From Megalonaias nervosa (lineage: Eukaryota > Mollusca > Bivalvia > Unionida > Unionidae): DNA of 64,000 nt. The number at the start of each line of letters is the position of its first letter. Position 1 is the first letter of the stretch. This document shows, one piece after another, positions 27,501 to 34,450 of the stretch. The position numbers and the translations under genes were made by a program. The notes under the pieces were generated by a model. The model was given only the letters and a program-made list of their open reading frames with translations. It made no database searches and had not been told where the DNA came from. The stretch covers positions 25,473 to 89,472 of the forward strand of contig JAECUM010001091.1 of NCBI GenBank assembly GCA_016617855.1, given 5' to 3'.

Positions 27501-27533
27501 GAGATTGATATCACAGATGGAAATACAAGATAG
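3373..27533 (+). CDS. KIAA0586: TALPID3 (KIAA0586) homologue, C-terminal part, ten exons
   Basis: Spliced coding region: 3373-3599, 5826-6078, 7851-7999, 9942-10072, 12872-13107, 15693-15787, 20470-20815, 23232-23426, 25107-25235, 27136-27533. Every junction is AG/GT and all phases match, giving 718 residues from the first complete codon to a TAG stop. Identity rests on recognised order: a '[15 protein letters not shown]' segment followed by 'EKI..MLG' (residues ~15-45), a Pro-rich '[11 protein letters not shown]' stretch, a '[14 protein letters not shown]' stretch, and an 'IISEGQ' motif near residue 310, all as in the C-terminal half of vertebrate TALPID3. Known role of the family: a distal-centriole protein needed for primary cilium assembly and Hedgehog signalling, mutated in human Joubert syndrome. 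The human protein is about 1,530 residues, so roughly the N-terminal half should lie to the left of the window. No membrane segment is seen; composition is Ser/Pro/Glu-rich and largely disordered. Introns carry a LINE, SINEs and satellites. Exact first acceptor and any skipped in-frame exon are uncertain. Confidence 0.85.
3600..5825 (+). other. TALPID3 intron A-B
   Basis: AT-rich intron. It holds a local direct repeat of 'gaaaagtgcttgaattttg' (about 3757 and 3831). Nothing coding seen. Confidence 0.6.
5826..6078 (+). CDS. KIAA0586: TALPID3 exon B (Pro/Ser-rich)
   Basis: Acceptor is ACTAG before CAT; donor is AG|GTAAAG after one base of a Gly codon. The exon encodes 84 residues: first a basic Pro-rich stretch with '[11 protein letters not shown]', then '[15 protein letters not shown]', which corresponds to the '..VKEI..' stretch at the equivalent place in vertebrate TALPID3. 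The opposite strand is also open here, which follows from the Pro/Ser/Glu composition and is not a second gene. Confidence 0.83.
6659..6835. repeat. 45-bp minisatellite, about four copies
   Basis: Tandem units start at 6659, 6704, 6749 and 6794. The first three are complete and differ at only a few bases; the fourth is shorter and more diverged. Core: 'gtctgggacaagttcagtga'. Because 45 is a multiple of three, open frames arise on both strands: 15-residue periods such as 'DAITELVPD' on the minus strand and 'SGTSSVMAS' on the plus. It sits inside the intron between TALPID3 exons B and C, so it is most likely non-coding. Confidence 0.9.
6836..7850 (+). other. remaining TALPID3 intron B-C with a dispersed repeat
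   Basis: About 6908-6965 ('gtgaacatggtaactcag' to 'aatttggtatgtt') matches about 15058-15110 in another intron of the same gene. The rest is AT-rich with no exon seen. Confidence 0.5.
7851..7999 (+). CDS. KIAA0586: TALPID3 exon C
   Basis: TTTTCAG acceptor. The first two bases complete the Gly codon begun in exon B. It encodes '[19 protein letters not shown]' followed by a Pro-rich part, and ends with 'LAKKE' at a strong AG|GTAAGT donor in phase 0. The Thr/Pro-rich stretch sits where vertebrate TALPID3 has its TPT-rich segment. Confidence 0.83.
8041..8850. repeat. degenerate tandem array, about 130-145 bp unit
   Basis: Begins with a dispersed leader ('aaggccagttgagcttatg'). Units can be followed by the recurring 'gagatcca..catattaat.agat..' block (8221, 8364, 8496) and by 'ccagatttctggtccaat'-type blocks (about 8290, 8420, 8565, 8700). 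About five copies, strongly diverged, wholly within the intron between exons C and D. Confidence 0.7.
8851..9941 (+). other. rest of TALPID3 intron C-D, no gene recognised
   Basis: AT-rich. Short ORFs on both strands lack codon-like signal. Nothing else seen. Confidence 0.5.
9942..10072 (+). CDS. KIAA0586: TALPID3 exon D
   Basis: T-rich tract and GCAG acceptor, GTGAGT donor. It encodes '[19 protein letters not shown]' and then '[16 protein letters not shown]', equivalent to the PWG..LPLEEENP stretch of vertebrate TALPID3. It ends with two bases (AT) that join the first base of exon E to make Met. Confidence 0.84.
10500..10905. repeat. compound (higher-order) tandem repeat
   Basis: Monomers of roughly 45-60 bp built on 'gagggagcactgttaatctg' and 'ggcaaattggcatatgttat'. 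In the right half two neighbouring blocks of about 140 bp (about 10630-10770 and 10770-10905) repeat the same internal order, so a higher-order unit has been duplicated. Intronic. Confidence 0.75.
10906..12265 (+). other. TALPID3 intron D-E, no gene recognised
   Basis: Unique-looking AT-rich sequence with a few short ORFs and homopolymer runs; nothing supportable. Confidence 0.5.
12266..12526 (-). mobile_element. tRNA-derived SINE, family 1 (copy a)
   Basis: Reading the minus strand, the head 'tgactgcttcagtggcttaa' continues as a tRNA-like A-box and a B-box-like 'ggtttgaaccctgac'. It is followed by a shared body ('acttataaaaatggtacc', 'ttagtgttaggactgg', 'gcatgatgccccagtgc') and an end near 'cactgcggat'. 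Two further copies on the + strand (about 55003-55265 and 55836-56090) share the body. Pol III-type SINE structure is inferred from the box-like elements. Confidence 0.8.
12872..13107 (+). CDS. KIAA0586: TALPID3 exon E ('ISEG' exon)
   Basis: TTTCTAG acceptor; GTAAGT donor after one base of an Ile codon. It encodes an acidic, Pro-rich linker and then '[19 protein letters not shown]', matching the conserved 'ISEGE(I/V)L' site of TALPID3. The start codon suggested by a naive scan (12900) is internal; the exon begins 28 bases earlier. Confidence 0.86.
13700..14760. repeat. degenerate tandem array, about 140-bp unit, with 'gccatcttgaaaatcttg' core
   Basis: The core recurs at about 13719, 13893, 14042, 14161, 14301, 14449, 14582 and 14723. 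Spacing is 119-173 bases. Between cores, phrases like 'gttattgctatttctcc', 'ggtcatatcaacat' and 'gttttcact' recur. The same unit, reverse-complemented, builds the array at 48480-53345. Intronic, between TALPID3 exons E and F. Confidence 0.85.
15693..15787 (+). CDS. KIAA0586: TALPID3 exon F (short)
   Basis: TATTTCAG acceptor, then '[19 protein letters not shown]' and '[10 protein letters not shown]'. It has no ATG-started ORF of its own, so only splicing logic finds it. The donor is GTACTG, the weakest of the gene, but it is the one that keeps phase 0 into exon G; reading through meets a stop 11 codons later. Confidence 0.75.
15930..16090. repeat. dispersed repeat related to the 47-48 kb array
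   Basis: Phrases 'cattgcataatgcac', 'cagatctgggtctatg' and 'tatacccagatct' are the same as in the array at 46960-48160. Similar single units occur near 27030, 30010-30185 and 36890-36970. Confidence 0.6.
16091..16852 (+). other. TALPID3 intron F-G, left of the LINE
   Basis: AT-rich. No coding exon or named repeat recognised. Confidence 0.5.
16915..17169 (-). pseudogene. LINE C-terminal segment with C2H2 zinc finger
   Basis: Ends with '[19 protein letters not shown]' plus His: C-x2-C-x12-H-x3-H, a single zinc finger at the extreme C-terminus. It is out of frame with the RT above. Family members carry this finger after the RT; it likely helps bind the element RNA or target DNA. Confidence 0.75.
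17267..18815 (-). pseudogene. LINE reverse transcriptase, broken into two overlapping frames
   Basis: The first frame (18815-18087) has '[18 protein letters not shown]' and '[19 protein letters not shown]'. The second (18202-17267) has '[18 protein letters not shown]', '[10 protein letters not shown]' and the catalytic 'FADD' (17729-17740), then '[18 protein letters not shown]' and '[12 protein letters not shown]'. The overlap around 18100-18200 marks a frameshift. The frame stops at 17267 where the family normally continues. Confidence 0.85.
19159..19802 (-). pseudogene. LINE endonuclease domain, frameshifted
   Basis: Two frames abut at about 19380. The upstream one holds '[12 protein letters not shown]', 'SVYAPTMTN' and '[11 protein letters not shown]' (the metal-binding GDFN); the downstream one has '[19 protein letters not shown]' and '[11 protein letters not shown]' (the catalytic 'SDHR'-like site, here TDHR). 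The family cuts target DNA to prime reverse transcription. The frameshift destroys the product. Confidence 0.8.
20470..20815 (+). CDS. KIAA0586: TALPID3 exon G (largest internal exon)
   Basis: TTATACAG acceptor, 115 codons plus one base, GTAATT donor. It begins with acidic '[13 protein letters not shown]', contains '[14 protein letters not shown]' (a short predicted helix) and '[13 protein letters not shown]', and ends in an Arg/Glu-rich part '[17 protein letters not shown]'. It lies just downstream of the LINE insertion in the preceding intron. Confidence 0.8.
20816..23231 (+). other. TALPID3 intron G-H, no gene recognised
   Basis: AT-rich, unique-looking. No exon, named repeat or open coding stretch seen. 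Confidence 0.5.
23232..23426 (+). CDS. KIAA0586: TALPID3 exon H
   Basis: TATTCTAG acceptor. The first two bases complete an Ala codon. It encodes '[19 protein letters not shown]', an acidic 'EDIEIPESD' stretch and '[12 protein letters not shown]', then GTTAGT. The frame is open across 65 codons and joins both neighbours in phase. No ATG-started ORF covers it fully. Confidence 0.78.
23427..25106 (+). other. TALPID3 intron H-I, no gene recognised
   Basis: AT-rich. A 160-codon minus-strand frame at 24548-25030 has no domain-like pattern and is probably chance in T/A-rich sequence. Confidence 0.5.
25107..25235 (+). CDS. KIAA0586: TALPID3 exon I
   Basis: TGCTGCAG acceptor. It completes a Val codon, encodes '[19 protein letters not shown]' and ends in '[13 protein letters not shown]' before G|GTATGC. 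Basic/Ser-rich, no recognised domain. It is accepted because phases match exon H and exon J exactly. Confidence 0.77.
25920..26830. repeat. 45-bp satellite array, about 15-20 copies, interrupted by a SINE
   Basis: Unit pattern: 'gggacatagtctaaggccaa' then 'gccacactggctccaagtac'. Starts of the 'acatag/acatgg' block step by 45 (25921, 25966, 26011, 26056, 26101) and then 45-50. The right half mixes in an 'agtcttcaacttcatgtag' variant. A SINE-like insert splits it at 26544-26701. Intronic, between exons I and J. Confidence 0.88.
26544..26701 (+). mobile_element. SINE family 2, inserted in the satellite with a 12-bp target duplication
   Basis: 158-bp insert flanked by 'cagtcttcaact' on both sides (26532-26543 and 26702-26713). 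The end is 'ctgagaaatggtgttaaacc' and a short (acatca) tail. The body 'gttcttcctccaccaattat' to 'actggccaccatgta' is shared with a second copy at about 58107-58230. The head is not clearly tRNA-like, so this may be a 5'-truncated copy. Confidence 0.82.
27136..27533 (+). CDS. KIAA0586: TALPID3 terminal coding exon J and stop
   Basis: ATTTCAG acceptor; the first two bases complete Gly. It encodes 131 residues ending in TAG: Ser/Gln-rich ('[20 protein letters not shown]'), then a final segment '[17 protein letters not shown]' followed by a very acidic tail ('[15 protein letters not shown]'). The tail resembles a short conserved linear motif rather than a folded domain; I cannot name it. Confidence 0.8.
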
Positions 27534-27679
27534 AGTAATGTGTTTAGCAATATGGAAAGGTCCATGATAGATTTATATGGATTATGTATCAAATTAATGT
27601 ATACAACATAAATTCAGATGTTTATTAATATGCTAAAGCACTCAGTTCTAAACTTTTTGGGATTCTACTAAATGAACAT

Positions 27680-27685
27680 AATAAA
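27680..27685 (+). terminator. candidate polyadenylation signal for TALPID3
   Basis: AATAAA 147 bases after the stop codon, in AT-rich sequence. Further AATAAA copies downstream (for example 28671 and 28810) could give longer 3' UTRs; only transcript ends could choose among them. Confidence 0.4.
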
Positions 27686-30009
27686 CAATGGGGACACATG
27701 ATGTGAAATAGGAATTGAATTTTTTTTATACAAATTTTTATATGTTGTAAAATGAATGTAGTCCTTTTCCATTAATTTGAGACACATTTATATTTGACAC
27801 ACGATATAAATTCTAATTATTTATGAAAAGAATTTAACTGAACCCCTGATTCTTTCAGTTTATCATTGAAGCAGAACATGAAGTACTTTTTGATTTTCCT
27901 TTGTAGTCATCTTTATTGCTTTAACAACTTACAGACATACAATATACCGTCTTACAAATTAAACTGGTTGTAGCCTTAAGGTTTTTGGAGCTGTTTTTAC
28001 TTGAAAGAAATGTAAAAACTACTGTCATATTTTGTTTCTAAGGATGACAATTGTTGTCCAGTTTATATCAAAGGATCCCTTTTCATGCTTATACCAAGCA
28101 GATTTAGGAAGATTTATGGTCAAGATCTTTTAATTTATTGATATCATCTGTGATGAAAACCACACATTTGTGACCCCAAGTATTAATAACTGCCATTTTA
28201 CTACATAAAAATTCAATGATAATAATATTAATTTGACCCATCAAAACATAAAATCTGGTATTAAATTTGCTATCAATCCTATTTTGCTGATATCAAAATC
28301 TTGCTATTAAGACCAACCTCATTCTTCCAAACATTCTGATGATTCTACCTAGGTGTAAATACACTGAATTCTTTCCAAAAGTATAAATTTTAATGCTTTG
28401 TTGAAAGTGACATCATCATCAGTACACAAGTTTATGTATTGATAAGGTAGGCCTACTGTGGAGTCTTAAAATTCCTGGACAACAACCATCTTCAAAATTC
28501 ACAAAATTGGTACCCAACAAAGTATTGATAGCATCTATTCAGGGGATACAGCACTAGAACTACTTTTTAAACTTGTGATTTGAAAAGCAAAAATTTATTT
28601 TCCCGTTAGCATAAATTTTTCTAGATTGCAGGAATTTAAAACAAAAGATTTGGGTCTTTTATGGGCATTGAATAAAATTTGCCATTTTCCTGTTGGAATG
28701 AACTTGTACATAATTTGTGGTTTAATCCAACTCCCAGATTAAAGGAGCCATTTGACCCCTTCTCTTGAAAATAGGTGCCATAGCTGTGATCATAATTGAC
28801 CAGCCTCATAATAAAATGCCATTTAAACAGTCTAGTTTACCTACTGTTTGCACGAAAAACCAAATCAATTAGCTTATTTACTTCAAGATTTTCCATCTTG
28901 ATGCCTCTAATCATACTCTGATAGCACAAGAGGAGCCATTCCTGTTTTATGCCTTTGAACATTATAGAAATTCCAGCTTTTGAAACAATTTCTTTAGGGT
29001 GTGTGAATGTTTTTCTTCTTGGTTCTGTTATTTAGAATAATTTGTCAGAAGTTTCACTTTCAGTTTGACTTTTTTTTGTTTTTTCCAGCTTGTTTACTAG
29101 AGCAATTGTCTCTGCAGTAATTTCTATTGCAGTCATGGTCTATGCAGGATATTGAGATAAGAAATCAGTTATCCATTGTTTCAAATCTACCTCCTAGCAA
29201 AACTTTGCTATCTTTGCAAATGCAGTTTTGCCATATATGGAATTAGGAAACTGGGTGGAAAAACATACAGGCCAAGCACAGCAACTGGTTCAGTTGAAAA
29301 AGCTTGCTCGATGGAGTTTGTTCACATTGATGAAAAGGGTCATTGAGCAATCTGGTCATTGAATGTTTGGTTTGCAAATCAGTATCAGAACAAATGTTTT
29401 AAAAAAAGCCCCAGTACTTTGTTGACTTAGATTGTGCCACATTTGGTATCTCATGATTTTGTTTGATTTGACATCTATTTTCAGCACAAACCCAACAATA
29501 ACACACCTGGGTGAATCACTTGTATGGTCTTTTGTTTTGTTTTTACTCACTAAAAACTTTTTTTAATTAAAATTAAGTAGTTGGGACTTTAGCACAGAAT
29601 GGTGAATCACAGGATCATTTAAAGCTGAAATTAACAAAACATCCAACATGTATGAACTATCATTTTGTTCATATATTGCTACTTGTATCATAGTGCACTG
29701 CAAAGTAATTTGTATTTTTTGAAAAATGTCATTAGTTTTAGTCAAACCATCCACATTCATGATTATTGCAAATTTTGAAGTGTCATTTTCATTTTTGGAT
29801 ACTGACCAGATAGTGATCAAGCATGAAAGTTCAGTATACTTACCTAGTATGTAAGGCACATCAGTGTGAGATTTAGCAGAAAATTGTAAACTCTGAGTAA
29901 TAAGTTTTTGTTTATTTTTTTTAATCAGTGAGGGTCATGTGCATTTATTTTTAGATGCACTTACTGACACTGAATTTATTTCAATATAATTAAAAAACTG
30001 AGCATTATG

Positions 30010-30185
30010 GCAGAACCAGAATTACTGCAGATGATAAAGATCTTAATTTGCCATAATGTGTCCAAAGATCAGGGTCTATGCTGTTTGCTTTACTGATTAC
30101 TCCTAATAAACTGCACAGACCCAGCTCTTCTGGTACATTATGCGACAGCAGATCTGAATCTGTGCAGTGTGCAATTGGACTCATC
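30010..30185. repeat. single dispersed unit related to the 47-48 kb array
   Basis: Contains 'agatcagggtctatgctgtt', 'cacagacccagctcttctg' and 'tacattatgcgacagcagat', the same phrases as the array monomer. Confidence 0.6.
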
Positions 30186-30832
30186 TTAAGCGAGTACATA
30201 CGGTAGGTAACTTGCCAATTTTGCTAATCACTTAAGACCTAAATTTGCATATGAAAATCAAACTATGATTTCAATTCTAAGTGTGTACTTATACAAATAT
30301 ATGAAAGGGCTATGTGTGCTAATTTTCTTTATACGATTATTTTCATGTATGTGTTTATTATCCTTATTTTACAATATTTATTGCTTGTAATGTGATAAAG
30401 TTTTTAAAGGGAACAGTAGAATAGAAGAATAAATAAATTAAAAGCTTTTGTCTTTCTTGATAACTTATTTACATCCAACCCAGGTATTGGTTGTAAAGTG
30501 TAGTGTGAGCCATACTCTAGTGTCTGGTCTAAGAAAATGAAAATTGTAGCATGGAAACTACAACGTGAGCATCTCCACTTAACATAAGTAAAAAGTGGGG
30601 CATGTCACCAAAAACATTACAAGAGGTCCAAGTGGGCATCAAATCACTCACTGATCAAATATGCACCTGTTAGTTAAATAAAAGAACAGTTTGCCAAGTA
30701 CATTAGAATGCTTGTCAAAATTTCTTCAAATTCTGCTTATTCTTTTAGCTAGTTGTATGACTTTGTTTTTACTTATAGTATCATTTGTAATTAATTGAAA
30801 ATCCATCATATCAATGCTTTCAATCAGATTTA

Positions 30833-31659
30833 CAGACCTGCCACTTATCCTGATTTACTTGGGATGTTTAAAATAAAAATCCCCAACTCACGATTTTTTT
30901 TTAGCCAAACTCCAGATTTTACAAAAATCAACAAAAAATCAAGCTAAATCTGATAGTGAAATAAAATGGAATTGATAAAGAGATAAATAAGCGAATCAGA
31001 AGTGGAAATTAATATTCAGAGTCAATTGGTATTGTACAAATCAGATGTGATTGCTATGTTGCCACCTTTTCATTCATGATGGCCACACCTTGAAAGAGAG
31101 CATGCAGAAATTCCGTGAGGGATACACCAAAGCTTGGAGCTTTATTGTAAAAGCCAAATCCTGAAGTAGATCCTGTCAGATGTAGTGCTTGTGATGTGGA
31201 TGTAAAGACGGCATGCATTTCCCAAAGATGTCTTAAAAGGCACTTAAAAACACCAGAGCATTTGGAAAGAGCAAAATCGCAAAAATCAACGCCATCAGTG
31301 GCATCATTGTAGCAAACTGAGAAAGAAGATTTAAGGGTCATTGAGAGAATCCTTTTTGATTAAACTTTAAAGTTTTGCATTCATTTCATAAGAGTTGCAC
31401 CAGTCAGTTGTTTCAATTCAATTCCTGTGATCCGTTTATGTAATGTACATACCTGTGCATAGTCTATTATACATATATAAATGTTATAATGTAAATAAAC
31501 GGCATATTATAATACACATAGATTTCTAAATTTTGTTAATTCCTTTGTAAAGTTTTTGTAAATATATAGTCACAAACACTGATCCTGATTTTTTTCTTCA
31601 AATCCCAATTTTTTTCCTTTGGCATCCTGATTTTCATTCTATTCAAGGTGGCAGGTCTG
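30833..31659. mobile_element. candidate hAT-like non-autonomous DNA transposon
   Basis: The left end begins 'cagacctgccac' and the right end finishes with its reverse complement 'gtggcaggtctg'. The next ~70 bases at each end are both rich in 'tgatttttt'/'aatcccaa' phrases. CAG-starting short inverted repeats are usual for hAT elements. Length is 827 bp. The expected 8-bp target duplication is not clean (flanks share only 'attta'). A 95-codon minus-strand frame inside (31341-31054) may be a transposase remnant but has no motif I can name. Confidence 0.55.
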
Positions 31660-31689
31660 AATTTAGTCCGATTCTGTTGAGGGATTTCT

Positions 31690-34450
31690 GGGAGAGAGCC
31701 AACATTTTAAGTAAATTATGTTCCTCCAAGAATACTTACCCGATGACATTAATGTTAGGAATATAAGCCTTACTACTTCCCAAAGACAAAAATTCATCAA
31801 TAAAATAGTCAAAGGGCAATAACTTTTGCCCATTTATTTAAAGCTGAGCAGACATCATGTAAAAGGATGCTCTCATTGACGGGAATTTGGGATGGTATTA
31901 AAGTAATGTGATTGGGTAAGCATTCTAGGAGAAACGTAATTTACTCAAAAATCAGCTTTCTCAGAATGTTGTTGAGAGCCAAATCTTTAAGATAAAACCT
32001 CAAGCTGGTTGACTGTGCATGCCAACTGATTGCCTCAATAATATCTTTGATAGAAATGTTACTATCAAAGGCAAGGCTTGTAGAGAGATTGCTATTTCAT
32101 GAGCAGTGATCTTCATGAAATGACTCAGTTTTGGTGATAAATCAGAGTATGCCATACATATTACCCACTTCAGCCATGATTAGAGGGCTTAAAGGGTTAT
32201 GTCCTCTTTCCCTGACTGAACTGGGAGAAAGAGGCATCTTCAAGCCCCATTATTGGTTCAGTACGCTTAAGATAAGTTTGAGCACATGTACCAGAACCCA
32301 TTTGAAAGCCTCCTGGGATATGTCAGTACAGGACAGAGGACATATTTTGACTTTTTGATCAGCAACTTGTGGGACAGAGACACTCAAAGGGGCAATGTTT
32401 TTTTTTTTTTTTTTTTCTTTTGCACCAGTCCCTGAAAATGCACCCATCTTAGGCCCGTAAAATTATAGGGCATTATAGCTTGTGCAATCCATTCCACGTC
32501 TTATGGGTTGAACTGTTTTTGCTGCAAGACTGTCCTGACAAGAACCAAGTGTGAAGGAGAAGACATTCTGGGTAAGGATGTAACTTGTGGGTTCTATGCA
32601 GTTTGGGAATTTTTTGGCCTGGCCAGGATGTTCCTGGGTAGATCAATCGCTAGACTGAGCAGATCGTTGATATAGGATTTGACCCAGTGAAGCAGGGCAA
32701 TCAGAATCATTTTGCACTTCTGGCCCCTCAATTTCTCAATGACCTTTGGAACCAAGATCCAGACCCTCCCAAATGAGATGGACCAAGCCTCAGGATCTGG
32801 TACCAGTGAAACAAAGTGGGGCAGTTTGTGATTCCACCTGGTTGCAAAAAGATCTATCAATGATGCCCCCATGACTGGCAGATCTGATGAAAGATCGATG
32901 GATGGAGGGATAATTCTATATAGAGAATCTGTCCTTTTCTTGACAGAGAATGGGCCAAGACATTGAGTCTGCCAGGAATATTTCTAATCTGGATGTTGAT
33001 ATTGCATTGTGTGCATTAATGGCAAAATTCCCAGACCAAAATGCAGAGTTAGGGTGATTTCGAATTGCCATTTTTAAGGAGATATGTCACTACCAATGAG
33101 TTGTCTGAGCATGACCTTGTTCTGAAGATGGTCACTCCAAAATTGAAAAGCTTGATGATAACTTTCATTTTTAAGAGATTGACATGGAGACCCACGTCTT
33201 CTTTACTCCACTGGTCAATGAAAGTGTCAAAGTCCGGGAATAGATGGACTCCTCAATCCTGGGAGCTTATATCTGTGCATACTTTCAGATCAGGTGGTTG
33301 AGGTTTAAACAGTATTCCTGCCATGGGTCAACTGTGGTTGCACCACTGGTCCAGGAATGATACAGTCTCACTCATTACATATATATTGATCCTGTAATCA
33401 AGTGAAAATGGACACCACTGAGAGAGTAATGCCATCTGGATTGGGTGCATATATAGGCAACCCAGCAGAATAAGATACATGGCTGCATTGAATAATCTAG
33501 GGAGTCGCAGCAACTCCCTGACTGTTATCCATTTCTTGATGGAAATGGACTCTACAAGATCGACAACTCACACCGCACGTGTGGGGAAGATGAACCAAAC
33601 TGTTGAGAAGGATTGAGAAGATTGCCTCCGAGACTGATAAGATTGTCTCCAATGATAGGGTTGGGATTGTATATGTTGGATTGAGAATCATAACAATCCT
33701 GTATCCATTCATCTCCTGTAATCCCAACTTTGAGGGAGATGATTTATAATGTGATTGTTGTGTAGAGAAATGAAGGGGCAGTTCTTGGAATGCCTATCTC
33801 CATACTTTCTCTATCTTGCCACTGAACAGTAGAGGCAATCCAAAATGGAGTGGTTCGAAGGGTCAATACGTAAAGCTTCTTGAACGATGAAAAGCATAAG
33901 CATGCATCCTGTCTCACAAGATCCAGGTTAAAGGAAGCCATCAAAGCATTCATCATTGCATGGCAGGCAGCTTGGTTAGTCACCTTGGATGTTATAGCCA
34001 TAGACTACCTGGCTTGGTCATTGCCAGCCTTGTCAGCCACCAAAAAGAAATGCCAGCAATGCCAAATCCAACAATGATGACACTGCCACAATGTTACAAA
34101 TGAAGTGGCATGCTCAACTCCTTTAACCATCTTATAAAAAGTAGGCAAAGTAATGTTGACTGTGGTGTAGTTTTGTCTAGAAAAAGGCATTGGAATGAGT
34201 TCTATACCAGCAAGATATTAAGGAGGCTGGTATTTAACTCTCAGAAATAAAAAGACTTTGGAATTGCCTGGATCACTAATTTTGACAGAAAGTCTCTCGT
34301 CAATTTCTTTAACTTTTCCTGAGTGCATGAGAAGGCAATAGGAAAGGCCGACTTCGTCATCATCAATATCAACTGAGGCCTTGACCATGTTTGCCGATGT
34401 AGGAAGAGGGGTTGTGGTGGAAATTCTACGTTTGATAACAATCAATAAAT
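31690..34450 (-). mobile_element. degenerate DIRS-like tyrosine-recombinase retrotransposon
   Basis: Reading the minus strand: a gag-like stretch ('ACHAMMNALMASFNLDLVRQ', then 'LTLRTTPFW'; about 34000-33880), RNase H ('HVNLLKMKVIIKLFNFGV' near 33150 and 'CSDNSLVVTYLLKNG'), 'SLIDLFATRWNHKLPHFVS' (32872-32800), the start of a recombinase-like frame ('PLSVSVPQVAD'), and a recombinase C-terminus ('STSLAFDSNISIKDIIEAI', 'SWHAQSTSLRFYLKDLA', about 32095-31975). It ends in a pair of inverted sequences: about 31720-31750 ('gtaaattatgttcctccaag') is the reverse complement, with few changes, of about 31915-31945. Many stops and frameshifts; inactive. The gag-side boundary is unsure and may reach about 35000. 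Confidence 0.75.
31720..31945. repeat. inverted terminal-repeat pair of the DIRS-like element
   Basis: 31-base arms about 31720-31750 and 31915-31945 are reverse complements with about four mismatches, ~165 bases apart. The same sequence occurs once near 794-828 at the end of the first DIRS-like fragment. DIRS elements are known to have inverted terminal repeats, which fits. Confidence 0.75.

Larger units (their letters stand above)
27534..30832. other. TALPID3 3' UTR and start of the intergenic region
   Basis: AT-rich, unique-looking except for a single unit related to the 47-48 kb array at about 30010-30185. No gene recognised. The two host genes point at each other across this region. Confidence 0.5.

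Noticed and set aside
31054..31341. 95-codon minus-strand ORF as an independent host gene
   Set aside because: Sits between candidate transposon ends and has no named domain; more likely a transposase remnant or chance.
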